Positions 47,873 through 56,493 of a stretch of 64,000 nt of DNA are shown piece after piece. Source of the DNA: an uncultured Tateyamaria sp. (GTDB lineage Bacteria > Pseudomonadota > Alphaproteobacteria > Rhodobacterales > Rhodobacteraceae). Positions within the stretch are counted from its first letter, which is position 1. The number at the start of each line of letters is the position of its first letter. A model generated the notes under the pieces. It made no database searches. It was not told the DNA's origin and was given only the letters and a program-made list of their open reading frames with translations. The stretch is from NCBI GenBank assembly GCA_947501275.1, contig CANMVD010000003.1:186001-250000 (forward strand), read 5' to 3'. The position numbers were made by a program, and so were the translations under genes.

Positions 47873-48088
47873 TCACCGGCCAAGGTCGATCTCGTTGTCC
47901 AAAACCACCTTGAGGGCCGCATCGTAATCATCAACATGCACCATCAGGCGACGCGGGAAAATTCCGATGCCACCTTCGAGGATGCTCATATTTACGTCCA
48001 TCTGAAAGCAGTCTATATCCTCGCCTTCAAGAAGGGCGGACGCAAACGCTATGATGGTGGGGTCGGTGCTGCGCAAAAGTTCCTTCAT
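47873..48088 (-). CDS. DUF2007 family protein
   Basis: A 71-residue protein matching DUF2007 (putative signal-transducing protein, GlnB-like small fold): MKELLRSTDPTIIAFASALL, then LEGEDIDCFQMDVNMS and PRRLMVHVDDYDAALKVV. The pattern is a ferredoxin-like strand-helix-strand unit. No function is established. It is divergent from the polyprenyl synthase with 56 bp between starts, and its stop touches the methyltransferase gene. Confidence 0.85.
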   Translation of the reverse strand: MKELLRSTDPTIIAFASALLEGEDIDCFQMDVNMSILEGGIGIFPRRLMVHVDDYDAALKVVLDNEIDLGR

Positions 48089-48144
48089 ATCATGGATGTA
48101 GGGGCATTTGGCCCTACTTGTCGAGTGGGGCATTGGGGACTGTG

Positions 48145-49143
48145 ATGGACTTGTCGGAAATCGCGAAACCGCATGATCGGTTGGCGGCCTATCTGGTGGA
48201 CGACCTGGAGGCTGTGAACAGCCTGATCCGGACCAAAATGGCATCCAAACACGCCCCACGCATTCCGGAGGTTACGCAGCATTTGGTTGAGGCAGGCGGA
48301 AAGCGTTTGCGCCCGATGCTGACACTCGCCGCAGCACGAATTTGTGGCTACGAAGGCCCGTTTCACATCCATCTCGCGGCGACTGTCGAATTCATTCACA
48401 CAGCCACGTTGCTGCATGATGATGTGGTGGACGAAAGCGCCCAACGCCGTGGCCGCCCTACGGCTAACCTGTTGTGGGATAACAAGTCTTCGGTTCTGGT
48501 GGGTGACTATCTGTTTTCTCGCAGCTTTCAATTGATGACCGAGACCGGCAATATGGACGTGCTGCGCATCCTGTCGGATGCCTCTGCGACCATTGCCGAA
48601 GGTGAGGTGTTACAGTTGACCGCAGCCCAGGATCTCGCAACGGATGAAGCCATCTATATGCAGGTGATCCGCGGCAAAACAGCGGCACTGTTTTCTGCGG
48701 CAACCGAGGTTGGCGGCGTGATCGCGGGCGCCGAAGACGCGCGGGTGCGTGCGCTTTTCGACTATGGCGACGCTTTGGGCATCGCATTCCAAATCGTTGA
48801 TGATTTGTTGGACTATCAAGGCCAATCCTCGGCAACCGGTAAAAACGTGGGCGATGACTTCCGCGAGCGCAAATTGACTTTGCCAGTCATCCGGGCTGTG
48901 TCATTGGCCGACGCAGAGGAACGGTCATTCTGGTCACGCACCATCGAAAAGGGCAAACAGGAAGACAGCGACCTGGACCATGCTTTGGCGCTTTTGCAAA
49001 AGCATGCGGCGCTCGATTACACCAAGGACACAGCGATTGCCTGGGCCGAAAAAGCCAAATCGGTTCTTACGCCGGTGCCCGACCATGACCTCAAGCACAT
49101 GTTGATCGATCTGGCAGATTACGTGGTCGAGCGGATCAACTGA
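48145..49143 (+). CDS. Polyprenyl diphosphate synthase (ubiquinone side chain)
   Basis: A 332-residue all-trans prenyltransferase that elongates farnesyl diphosphate with isopentenyl diphosphate. The first aspartate-rich motif is LLHDDVVDESAQRRG, the second FQIVDDLLDYQG; GGKRLRPM, VLVGDYLFSRSFQ and IRGKTAALF complete the active site. Product length cannot be read directly; decaprenyl diphosphate for UQ-10 is expected in this lineage. The ATG at 48145 has GGGGA upstream. Its last 25 bp overlap the end of ispE on the opposite strand. Confidence 0.92.
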   Translation: MDLSEIAKPHDRLAAYLVDDLEAVNSLIRTKMASKHAPRIPEVTQHLVEAGGKRLRPMLTLAAARICGYEGPFHIHLAATVEFIHTATLLHDDVVDESAQRRGRPTANLLWDNKSSVLVGDYLFSRSFQLMTETGNMDVLRILSDASATIAEGEVLQLTAAQDLATDEAIYMQVIRGKTAALFSAATEVGGVIAGAEDARVRALFDYGDALGIAFQIVDDLLDYQGQSSATGKNVGDDFRERKLTLPVIRAVSLADAEERSFWSRTIEKGKQEDSDLDHALALLQKHAALDYTKDTAIAWAEKAKSVLTPVPDHDLKHMLIDLADYVVERIN

Positions 49144-50033
49144 GGCACCGCATGGCGCCCACCGTTCAGACGCCCTGATCGCACCCACCATTTGGGATTC
49201 TCTGCGCTGATCGCTTCGGCAGCAGCCTGAGCCAAATGCACCCTGTCAAAAATGCCGAAACACGTCGCACCCGAGCCGGACATACGCGCCAGCCTGCACC
49301 CGCCTACCTGTTGCAACGCATCCAGAACCTCGGCAATTGCGGGGCAGTCCGCGACAGCAGGGGCTTGCAAATCATTGCGCTGTGCCGCGATCCAATCCAG
49401 TGCAGCGTCACGATCCTCAAAGCTGTCAGGCCACGGATCAAGGCTCGGGTTTTCCGTCACCTTCAACGCGGAAAAGACCGCCGGTGTCGACACCTGAACG
49501 CGCGGATTGACCAACACAACAGCATAGGGAAACAGATCGGGGACGGGGGTGATCTGCTCACCAATGCCACGGATGCGCGCAGGATCGCTGAGCACGCACA
49601 TCGGTACATCCGCACCAATGCGCAGCAGCTTTTGCGCATCTTCGGGCGTAGGATCACGCGGCGTTTCGTGTCCTTCGGCCGCAGCGCGCAACAACAACAA
49701 GCCGCGATATGTGGCCGCTGCATCCGCAGAACCTCCGCCGATGCCGGAGGCCAACGGCAGATGTTTTTCCAAACGCATGGACAATCGGATGTCGGGTTTC
49801 CAGAACTGCGAGGCGGCATGCCACATAATGTTGGTGTTACTGGACAATTCCGGAACAGCCTCGGGGCCAGAAACTGCAAGTTCAGCCGGACCTTGCGTGC
49901 TCAAGTAAACCCGGTCTCCGATATCAGCAAAGGCGACCAGAGAATCCAGGGTGTGATAGCCGTTGTCCAGCCGCGCAGTCACATGAAGAGTCAGGTTGAT
50001 CTTGGCCGGAGCAAAGACCTCAACCGTCGTCAT
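49119..50033 (-). CDS. ispE: 4-diphosphocytidyl-2-C-methyl-D-erythritol kinase
   Basis: A 304-residue GHMP kinase of the MEP isoprenoid pathway. PAKINLTLHV near the start, the ATP-binding PLASGIGGGSADAAA loop and the C-terminal LARMSGSGATCFGIF are complete. The start at 50033 lies inside the end of the TPR gene (14-bp overlap), so the two are probably coupled. The 3' end overlaps the polyprenyl synthase gene by 25 bp, so the two isoprenoid genes can interfere by antisense transcription. Confidence 0.93.
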   Translation of the reverse strand: MTTVEVFAPAKINLTLHVTARLDNGYHTLDSLVAFADIGDRVYLSTQGPAELAVSGPEAVPELSSNTNIMWHAASQFWKPDIRLSMRLEKHLPLASGIGGGSADAAATYRGLLLLRAAAEGHETPRDPTPEDAQKLLRIGADVPMCVLSDPARIRGIGEQITPVPDLFPYAVVLVNPRVQVSTPAVFSALKVTENPSLDPWPDSFEDRDAALDWIAAQRNDLQAPAVADCPAIAEVLDALQQVGGCRLARMSGSGATCFGIFDRVHLAQAAAEAISAENPKWWVRSGRLNGGRHAVPQLIRSTT

Positions 50034-51735
50034 CAGCCACCTTGAGCGGCGGGGCGCCTTCTTCTTCCAGCACCACATCAAGACCGACTTCGAGCTTGCG
50101 GCGCATCCGATCCGGGTCGGCCTCGCCGTCCGTATCGTCCGGGTCCACAAAAGACAGCGCCCGCATCCATTGAAAGCGGGCTTCGCGTTCGCGCCCAACG
50201 GCCCAGTACACATCCCCAAGGTGGTCGTTCACGACGGGGTCAACCGGCATCAATTCCACCGCGCGTTCCATATGCTCGACAGCTTCCTGATAGCGGTCCA
50301 GCCGGTACAGAACCCAGCCCAGCGAATCCACGATATAGCCACTGTCCGGGCTGGCTGAGACGGCCTGCTCGATCATGGCAAGCGCCTCGTCCAGCTTGAT
50401 CTGTTTTTCGACCAGAGAATAGCCAAGGTAGTTCAACACCTGAGGCTGCCCCGGATTCAACTCCAACGCCTTGCGAAAATCTGCTTCAGCTTTGGGCCAG
50501 TCCTTGAGCCGCTCTTGCGATATGGCGCGGGCATAATAAAGAAACCACGCTCCGCGCGCTGTGTCGCTGCTGAGGTCAATGGCGCGGTCATAGGATGCCA
50601 CCGCTTCTTCAAATCTGTCCTGCGCGCGCAGGACGTCCCCCAAGGTCGAGTGGACAATCGACAATTCATCATATCGCTTGGCCAGTTGTTCCAGCACCTC
50701 GATCGCAGCGTCAGGTTTTCCGGATTGGCGCAGCGCCGCAGCGCGACCCAACTCAGCGGCGTGGAACGCAGGATGATCGGATGGCATTTCCTTGTAGGCG
50801 GCGCTGGCAAGCTCGTATTGACGCAGGGAATCCAGCAACTCGGCGTTGAGCAGTAATGCATCAATGTGATCAGGGCGCAGATAACGCGCGATGCGGCCAT
50901 ATAGCAGGGTGTAATCCGCTCCGGCCTCTTGGCGCAAAGCACCTGCTACGGAATAAAACACCTCTGCCGCACCGTCTCGGGGCGATGTGATATGTGTAAA
51001 TGGTACTGTTTCACCACTCTCCAACGCCGCCACAAGCTGGCTCAGCTCAGGGTCACTTGCCGCACCAAAGGCCTCGCGGATAACGTTCACAGCGTCATCA
51101 TTGCGACCAAGCTGGGACAGCACTTCGGCACGCGCCATTGCGCCGCGCCGGGTTTGCTGGAGCGGGCCAGCACCTTGTGAGACAAAGACCTCTTCAGCCG
51201 CTTCGAATTCGCCAAGCGAGGCGAGTGCCATCGCCTTGTGATACATTGCAAAACCTTGCAGGCCCCGCTCTTGCGATACGCGGTCAAAAGCAGCCAATGC
51301 TGCCGCTTCATCGCCAGCCCCGATCCGCCCCCAGGCTTCGAGAAGACCGTCGACCAATGGGCCGACACCTTGCGCTTCGACATCGCGGGCAAGAAAGGTT
51401 TCAAAATCACCATCAGCGATCAATCCAGCGATCACCACCATGTGCGCAACCTGACTGCGGTGCCCTTGTTCTTCCATAAGTCTGGCAACGGGCAGCGCTC
51501 GGTCCACACGGCCCATGGCCAGTTGGGCCGCGATGGAATCTCCCATCAACTCTGCATTGCCCGGATCATTGGCCAAGGCGCGCGTCAGGTACTGGGCCGC
51601 CGCATCAAAGTCACTGTCCATGGCGGCCTGCCGCCCGGCCAGATAAGATCCGGCGATGGATTGCGCATGCCCCGGTGCGGCAAAGGAAAGTACGAGTACC
51701 GCAGCGGCGGCGGACGACATCAGGTGACGGATCAC
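50020..51735 (-). CDS. Exported TPR-repeat protein
   Basis: A 571-residue protein with a signal peptide (about 1-26, APGHAQ). It is filled with tetratricopeptide repeats, clearest at ASYDRAIDLSS, AEADFRKALELNPGQPQVLNYLG, EAVEHMERAVELMPVDPVV and VNDHLGDVYWAVGRE; about ten units are likely. It should act as a periplasmic protein-protein scaffold; no enzymatic motif is present. The GTG at 51735 was preferred because it adds the basic residues IRH to the signal peptide; the ATG at 51720 is an alternative. It overlaps ispE by 14 bp. Confidence 0.85.
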   Translation of the reverse strand: MIRHLMSSAAAAVLVLSFAAPGHAQSIAGSYLAGRQAAMDSDFDAAAQYLTRALANDPGNAELMGDSIAAQLAMGRVDRALPVARLMEEQGHRSQVAHMVVIAGLIADGDFETFLARDVEAQGVGPLVDGLLEAWGRIGAGDEAAALAAFDRVSQERGLQGFAMYHKAMALASLGEFEAAEEVFVSQGAGPLQQTRRGAMARAEVLSQLGRNDDAVNVIREAFGAASDPELSQLVAALESGETVPFTHITSPRDGAAEVFYSVAGALRQEAGADYTLLYGRIARYLRPDHIDALLLNAELLDSLRQYELASAAYKEMPSDHPAFHAAELGRAAALRQSGKPDAAIEVLEQLAKRYDELSIVHSTLGDVLRAQDRFEEAVASYDRAIDLSSDTARGAWFLYYARAISQERLKDWPKAEADFRKALELNPGQPQVLNYLGYSLVEKQIKLDEALAMIEQAVSASPDSGYIVDSLGWVLYRLDRYQEAVEHMERAVELMPVDPVVNDHLGDVYWAVGREREARFQWMRALSFVDPDDTDGEADPDRMRRKLEVGLDVVLEEEGAPPLKVADDDG

Positions 51736-51854
51736 GATGGGTGTGCCCCTTTTTTTCTGTTGTTTGAGCCAGAGGCTAGCACGTCTGGCGCAAGGTGCAA
51801 CGCACCCTCGCGAAATGGTCAGAATAACGCTGTGATTAAACCAGTCTGCCAAAG

Positions 51855-51878
51855 AAAAAGCCGGGCGCACGGCCCGGC
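51855..51878 (-). terminator. Terminator after the ETF-QO gene
   Basis: On the minus strand GCCGGGC, loop CGTGC and GCCCGGC followed by TTTTTC form a seven-pair GC stem 25 bp after the stop of the ETF-ubiquinone oxidoreductase gene. Confidence 0.88.
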
Positions 51879-51902
51879 CAATTCCTCGGAAATCCTGTTG
51901 CA

Positions 51903-53552
51903 CTACATGTTGGGGTAGTTCGGCCCGTCCCCACCTTGCGGCGTGGTCCATGTGATGTTCTGACTCGGATCCTTGATATCACAGGTCTTGCAGTGCACGC
52001 AGTTCTGGAAGTTGATGACAAAGCGCGTGTCTTTGCCTTCTTCTTCGACAAACTCGTACACACCTGCCGGGCAATAGCGTGCCGAGGGGCCCGCATATTT
52101 CGACAAATTGACGTTCACCGGAACGCTGGCATCACCAAGATGCAGGTGGGCCGGTTGGCTTTCTTCGTGGTTCGTGAACGAAAACGCGACGTTGGTCAGG
52201 CGATCAAAAGACAAAGTGCCATCGGGCTTGGGATAGTCGATGGGCTTGTGCTTGGACGCTTCTTCGGTCGCATCGGCGTCGTTCTTGCCGTGTTTTTGTG
52301 TCCCAAACAGCGAGAACCCAAGCGTGTTGCACCACATGTCAAATCCACCCAGAACGAGGGATGCCGTAAGGCCGTACTTGCTCCAGAAGGGTTTGACGTT
52401 GCGCACTTTTTTCAGGTCGGCACCAATGGCGCCATCGCGGACTTCTTTTTCATACGCCGTCAGTTCATCACCTGAGCGCTCCGCCTTTATTGCGCTGTGT
52501 GCGGCTTCGGCGGCGGCCTTGCCGGACAGCATCGCATTGTGGTTCCCCTTGATGCGGGGCACGTTGACCATCCCCACCGAACAGCCCAGCAGCGCCACAC
52601 CGGGGGCCACCATCTTGGGCATCGATTGATATCCGCCTTCGGAGATCGCGCGCGCGCCATATGCAACACGCTTTCCGCCCTTGAGCAGGTCGGCCATCAT
52701 CGGGTGATGCTTGAAACGCTGGAATTCCATGTAAGGGAACAGGTGCGGGTTCTTGTAGTTCAGGTGCACCACAAAGCCGACATAGACCTGATTGTTCTCA
52801 AGGTGATAAACAAATGATCCACCGCCCGCGTTGCCGCCCAAAGGCCAGCCCATCGTGTGCGTGACAGACCCCTCTTTGTGCTTGGCTGGGTCGATCTCCC
52901 AGATCTCTTTCATGCCAAGGCCGTATTTCTGCGGCTCAGAATCCTTGGCCAGATCATATTTGGCGATGACTTCCTTGGAGAGCGACCCCCGCACACCTTC
53001 GGACAGGAACACGTACTTGCCGTGCAACTCCATCCCCGGCTCTGTATTTTCGCCGATGGACCCGTCTTCTTCCAACCCGAATACGCCCGCGACAACGCCT
53101 TTGACTTCGCCCTTGTCGCCGTAGACCAGTTCGGAACAGGCCATGCCGGGGAAAATCTCGACACCCATTTCCTCGGCTTGCTCCGCCATCCAGCGGCACA
53201 CATTGCCCATCGAGACGATGTAGTTGCCGTGGTTGTTCATCAGCGGTGGCATCGGAGCGTTGGGGATACGCAGCTGGCCCGCTTCACCCAACATATAGAA
53301 CTTGTCTTCCGTAACAGGCGTGTTCAGCGGCGCGCCCTTTTCTTCCCAATCAGGGATCAACGCATCAAGCCCACAGGGATCCAGAACCGCCCCGGACAGA
53401 ATATGCGCGCCCACTTCGGAGCCCTTTTCAAGCACAACCACGTTCAGGTCTGCATCCAACTGCTTGAGCCGGATCGCCGCCGAAAGCCCAGCAGGGCCTG
53501 CGCCGACGATCACAACGTCATATTCCATCGCTTCGCGTTCAATCTCGGCCAT
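51903..53552 (-). CDS. Electron-transfer flavoprotein:ubiquinone oxidoreductase
   Basis: A 549-residue inner-membrane-associated enzyme passing electrons from ETF to ubiquinone during fatty-acid and amino-acid oxidation. FAD-binding VVIVGAGPAGLSAAIRL near the start, NHGNYIVSMG and GCSVGMVNVPRIKGNHNAM in the middle, and the C-terminal 4Fe-4S binding segment NCVHCKTCDIKDPSQ with a further Cys in ARYCPAGVYEF are present. The length matches the family. It is a single-gene unit with its own terminator; ETF alpha/beta are not in the window. Confidence 0.95.
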   Translation of the reverse strand: MAEIEREAMEYDVVIVGAGPAGLSAAIRLKQLDADLNVVVLEKGSEVGAHILSGAVLDPCGLDALIPDWEEKGAPLNTPVTEDKFYMLGEAGQLRIPNAPMPPLMNNHGNYIVSMGNVCRWMAEQAEEMGVEIFPGMACSELVYGDKGEVKGVVAGVFGLEEDGSIGENTEPGMELHGKYVFLSEGVRGSLSKEVIAKYDLAKDSEPQKYGLGMKEIWEIDPAKHKEGSVTHTMGWPLGGNAGGGSFVYHLENNQVYVGFVVHLNYKNPHLFPYMEFQRFKHHPMMADLLKGGKRVAYGARAISEGGYQSMPKMVAPGVALLGCSVGMVNVPRIKGNHNAMLSGKAAAEAAHSAIKAERSGDELTAYEKEVRDGAIGADLKKVRNVKPFWSKYGLTASLVLGGFDMWCNTLGFSLFGTQKHGKNDADATEEASKHKPIDYPKPDGTLSFDRLTNVAFSFTNHEESQPAHLHLGDASVPVNVNLSKYAGPSARYCPAGVYEFVEEEGKDTRFVINFQNCVHCKTCDIKDPSQNITWTTPQGGDGPNYPNM

Positions 53553-53645
53553 CGGATACCCTTCCTACGAAATATTCTTACGCGCGTAGGTAGCCGTGGG
53601 TCGCAGGGCGGTCAATTGCGACGCTACGAAATAACGCATTTGCGA

Positions 53646-54947
53646 CTACGTGTTGCACACCCCCGCATTGTAGGATCCAACCGTGCGGATGATGTCGGCT
53701 CGGTTCGCCTCGTGCCGCTTCCCTGTCAATTCCGACGTCAGCACCCGCACCAGCAGGGATTTGAGCGCCGTCACCCTGTAGCACGCGATGTTGGGTTCTG
53801 CATGCGCGTTGCCCACCCCGCTGTCGTCGGTCAGGAACATATATCGCCCGCCGGTGACCAATGCTGCCTGACGCATATAGAGCTCGGATTCAGCCGCCAC
53901 ACCGCTGGCCCCCAATCCGAAGATCTGGATGTTTGCCTGCGCGGCTGTTTTGGCAGCATCCAGAAAACGGTGCGCGTCGCGGCGATGGGGCGGCGCGTCC
54001 GCGATGTGGAACAGGATTCGCTTGCCGTTGCCGCGCCGCCAGTTGATGTTGACGGTCTGTTGCAAGGCTTTCGCCGCAGCCTCCGGGTAGTCTCCGCCGC
54101 CTGATGCATCCAGATTTCCGAGGCTGCGATGCGCCTGCGCCGCGCGATGCGACAGATATCCCCGTTGCACCTCATAGGCATCCCCCCGATCACGGTAGGC
54201 CGTCACGGCAAACCGCATATCGACCTCTGGCGCCGCCTTCTGCACCGCACGCACAATGCCTTTGAATTCACGCGTCAACCACGCCAATTCGTCCCCCATG
54301 CTCCCCGTTGTATCGATCACAAAGGCCAGATCCAAAAACTCCGGCGCTTGGGATTTCACGGGGACGCTCAACTTTAAGAGCCCATCGCGTGGGCTGACCC
54401 GGCGCGTGTGCACCTGCTGGTTGACGTCATATACCCGCAGCTCTGCTGTGCGCACCTGCCCGGCCCCCAGCACATGCGGGAACACCATGACCCGCCCGTC
54501 AACACCCGTCTGCCCGGCATGGATCACTCTGGACGTCGCCGGGTTGACCAACGTGTAATTCACACCCGGCGCAGGCGTTCCCTGTTGATCCATGACCTGA
54601 AACGCAAGCGCATCAGACACTGGCAATGTCGGTATCCCCGTCTGCTGTGCAGCCCGTGACTGGTACCGCAGAAAGGCCGCCAGATTGCGCGCATCGTCGA
54701 TGTCCCCTGCCGTGACCACGCCACGGCGCGGGTTGGTCGGCGCGCGTCGTGCGGGCGGCAAAGGCACGGGCGGTGCGATTGCCGCTTTGGCCGTGCGGGC
54801 AGCGGCCTCGGCAACCACCACAGGCTCGGTCGCGATGCTGTCAGCGACCGGGACGTGTACAAATCCACTTTCAGGGATGTCACACGCCGAAAGAGCGAGA
54901 AAAGCAAACGAAGTGAAAATAAAAGAAGCGGGAATCAATCGAGGCAT
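53646..54947 (-). CDS. von Willebrand factor A domain lipoprotein
   Basis: A 433-residue predicted lipoprotein. The lipobox is LSAC with Cys22 after a hydrophobic signal. A Pro/Ala linker (about 45-75) is followed by a beta-rich segment with GVNYTLVNPATSRVIHAGQ and then a vWA domain (about 205-380) whose metal site starts DTTGSM (D212, a DxTxS variant) and continues with FAVTAYRDRGD and GGGDYPEAA. Such domains bind protein ligands through a metal ion. The ATG at 54947 has GGAG 9 nt upstream. It is divergent from the DUF6502 gene, with two palindromes in between. Confidence 0.85.
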   Translation of the reverse strand: MPRLIPASFIFTSFAFLALSACDIPESGFVHVPVADSIATEPVVVAEAAARTAKAAIAPPVPLPPARRAPTNPRRGVVTAGDIDDARNLAAFLRYQSRAAQQTGIPTLPVSDALAFQVMDQQGTPAPGVNYTLVNPATSRVIHAGQTGVDGRVMVFPHVLGAGQVRTAELRVYDVNQQVHTRRVSPRDGLLKLSVPVKSQAPEFLDLAFVIDTTGSMGDELAWLTREFKGIVRAVQKAAPEVDMRFAVTAYRDRGDAYEVQRGYLSHRAAQAHRSLGNLDASGGGDYPEAAAKALQQTVNINWRRGNGKRILFHIADAPPHRRDAHRFLDAAKTAAQANIQIFGLGASGVAAESELYMRQAALVTGGRYMFLTDDSGVGNAHAEPNIACYRVTALKSLLVRVLTSELTGKRHEANRADIIRTVGSYNAGVCNT

Positions 54948-54964
54948 GTCACAAAACTCCATAA

Positions 54965-55026
54965 ATGTGCATTTTGCACATTCGTATATCACTTGCTTAC
55001 ACTTTGTAAATGTGCAAATTGCACAT
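54965..55026. promoter_or_regulatory. Twin palindromic operators between vWA lipoprotein and DUF6502 genes
   Basis: ATGTGCA-TTT-TGCACAT at 54965-54981 and ATGTGCA-AAT-TGCACAT at 55010-55026 are both 17-bp sites with identical perfect arms. Their centres are 45 bp apart, and the second ends directly before the DUF6502 ATG. The first lies 18 bp before the vWA start. Both divergent genes should be controlled by one factor, probably the DUF6502 protein itself. Confidence 0.8.
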
Positions 55027-55776
55027 ATGCATGACGAATTTGATACCCTTCTGGCGCCGTTGGCACATCTGATGGTGACATGTGACATCCCGTTTCAGGA
55101 CCTGTCTGAACAACTCAAAGGCCACTTTGTGCAAGCAGCCATGACGCAAGGCTCTGGCAAGGTGACCGACAGCATGCTGTCGCTAAAAACCGGGTTGTCG
55201 CGTCGAGAGGTGGCGCGCATGCGTGCTTTTGAAAGCAAACCGGCCAAGCCGAACCCGCTGACGCGCCTTGTCTGGCTTTGGCGCAATGAGGCCACGTATT
55301 GCAATGCCGATGGGCCGCGCGCCCTGCCGCGCACGGGTGAAGGATCCTTTGAAACACTTGCCCGGCTGGTGTTGCAGGACGTGCACCCGCGCAGTCTGCT
55401 GAGCGTGCTCGAAGAGGCAGATACCGTGCGCGTAGATGACACCCATGTCACGCTCATCAAAGAGGCCTACATCCCACGCACGGGGGGCCCGGAACAGCGC
55501 GCCTACCTCGCCGAAAATGTCGGGGATCATCTGCAGGCAGCCACGCAGAACCTCGCCACGGCATCAGACCCGTTTTTTGAACGAGCTTTGCATTACACAG
55601 GGCTGACAGACGCACAGGCTCAGGATCTCGAACAGCAGTTCGCAAGCGCGCAGATGGCATTGCTCAAGCACCTCAGCACCCAGGCCGAAGCGATGAAAGC
55701 AAGCAATGCGGGCAAAGGCACAACGCGTATCCGTGCTGGTGGATACGTGTTTCACACATCGGAGACGGATACATGA
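55027..55776 (+). CDS. DUF6502 family protein, probable DNA-binding regulator
   Basis: A 249-residue protein of a family without established function. The N-terminal ~90 residues fit a helix-turn-helix: KVTDSMLSLKTGLSRREVARM (about 45-65), shown by its core MLSLKTGLSRREVARM, with turn-forming GLSRREV. The remainder is helical and includes FETLARLVLQDVHPRSLL. The ATG at 55027 directly abuts an operator palindrome, so ribosome binding must involve that sequence; no standard Shine-Dalgarno is seen, suggesting leaderless or repressed translation. Its stop overlaps the small lipoprotein start by 4 bp. Confidence 0.72.
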   Translation: MHDEFDTLLAPLAHLMVTCDIPFQDLSEQLKGHFVQAAMTQGSGKVTDSMLSLKTGLSRREVARMRAFESKPAKPNPLTRLVWLWRNEATYCNADGPRALPRTGEGSFETLARLVLQDVHPRSLLSVLEEADTVRVDDTHVTLIKEAYIPRTGGPEQRAYLAENVGDHLQAATQNLATASDPFFERALHYTGLTDAQAQDLEQQFASAQMALLKHLSTQAEAMKASNAGKGTTRIRAGGYVFHTSETDT

Positions 55777-55967
55777 CCCGGTTTGGACTGCTTGCCCTCC
55801 TGTTGGCCGTAACTGCATGCGCCGCCTCGCTTGACGACACGCAGGTTCTGGAGGCGCCAGTGGTCGTGCAGGAAGAGGCCCCGGTTGCGCTCGAACGCGC
55901 AAGCACGCTGGAGGACTGTGCAGTCAATGGCGATGGCATCGGCGGCACAGGCTGCCTTGTCGATTAA
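55773..55967 (+). CDS. Small lipoprotein
   Basis: A 64-residue predicted lipoprotein: MTRFGLLALLLAVTACAAS gives a lipobox VTAC with Cys16. The mature part is acidic and ends CAVNGDGIGGTGCLVD, with two cysteines that may form a disulfide. No family was recognised. The start overlaps the DUF6502 stop (ATGA), so it belongs to that operon and is probably functionally tied to the divergent vWA lipoprotein. Its stop overlaps the soxR stop on the other strand within TTAA. Confidence 0.72.
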   Translation: MTRFGLLALLLAVTACAASLDDTQVLEAPVVVQEEAPVALERASTLEDCAVNGDGIGGTGCLVD

Positions 55968-56422
55968 ACATCGCCCGCACGATCGCCCATAAGGTAGCGA
56001 GGCCCGGCCCCGCGGACTGCGGCTTTGTCGGCGGGATTGTATAGCGCGCAAGCCTCCAGGCTCAGGCATCCACACCCAATGCACCCATCAAGCGTATCCC
56101 GCAACTTTTCCAAACGAGCGATGCGGTTATTCAACCCGTCGCGGAATTCCGTACTGATACGGGCCCAGTCCGCTTTGGTCGGAGCCCGATGGCGCGGCAA
56201 TCGATCCAACTCGACCTTGATGTCAGCCAGCGAGAAACCGAATTGCTGGGCCACCATGACAAAACTCAGCCGACGAATATCTGACCGCTGGAACCGACGT
56301 CGGCCCGTCGCATTGCGCCACGGCGCGACCAGACCCTCATCCTCGTAAAAGCGAATGGCAGACACCGCCAGACCCGTCCGGGCCGCGATGTCTCCTATGC
56401 TCAGTCCCTCTGATGGTGCCAT
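55964..56422 (-). CDS. soxR: Redox-sensitive regulator SoxR
   Basis: A 152-residue MerR-family activator. The helix-turn-helix (1-70) reads LSIGDIAARTGLAVSAIRFYEDEGLV, core GDIAARTGLAVSAIRFYE. The [2Fe-2S] cluster ligands are C114, C117, C119 and C125 in the order C-x2-C-x-C-x5-C (CIGCGCLSLEAC), which is diagnostic. It responds to redox-cycling compounds. It is divergent from a VOC-fold gene, with a SoxR box between them, rather than from soxS, as usual outside enterobacteria. Confidence 0.95.
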   Translation of the reverse strand: MAPSEGLSIGDIAARTGLAVSAIRFYEDEGLVAPWRNATGRRRFQRSDIRRLSFVMVAQQFGFSLADIKVELDRLPRHRAPTKADWARISTEFRDGLNNRIARLEKLRDTLDGCIGCGCLSLEACALYNPADKAAVRGAGPRYLMGDRAGDV

Positions 56423-56437
56423 GAAAAAAGCCCTTGA

Positions 56438-56455
56438 CCTAAAGTGAACTTGAGG
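56438..56455. promoter_or_regulatory. SoxR box
   Basis: CCTAAAGTGAACTTGAGG differs at only two positions from the enterobacterial SoxR box CCTCAAGTTAACTTGAGG. It lies between soxR and the VOC gene and directly overlaps a -35-like TTGACC (56434-56439), as expected for activation through promoter untwisting. Confidence 0.88.
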
Positions 56456-56493
56456 TCGCAAGGTGCCCCCATAGCGACAAAAAGGAAAGCCCC

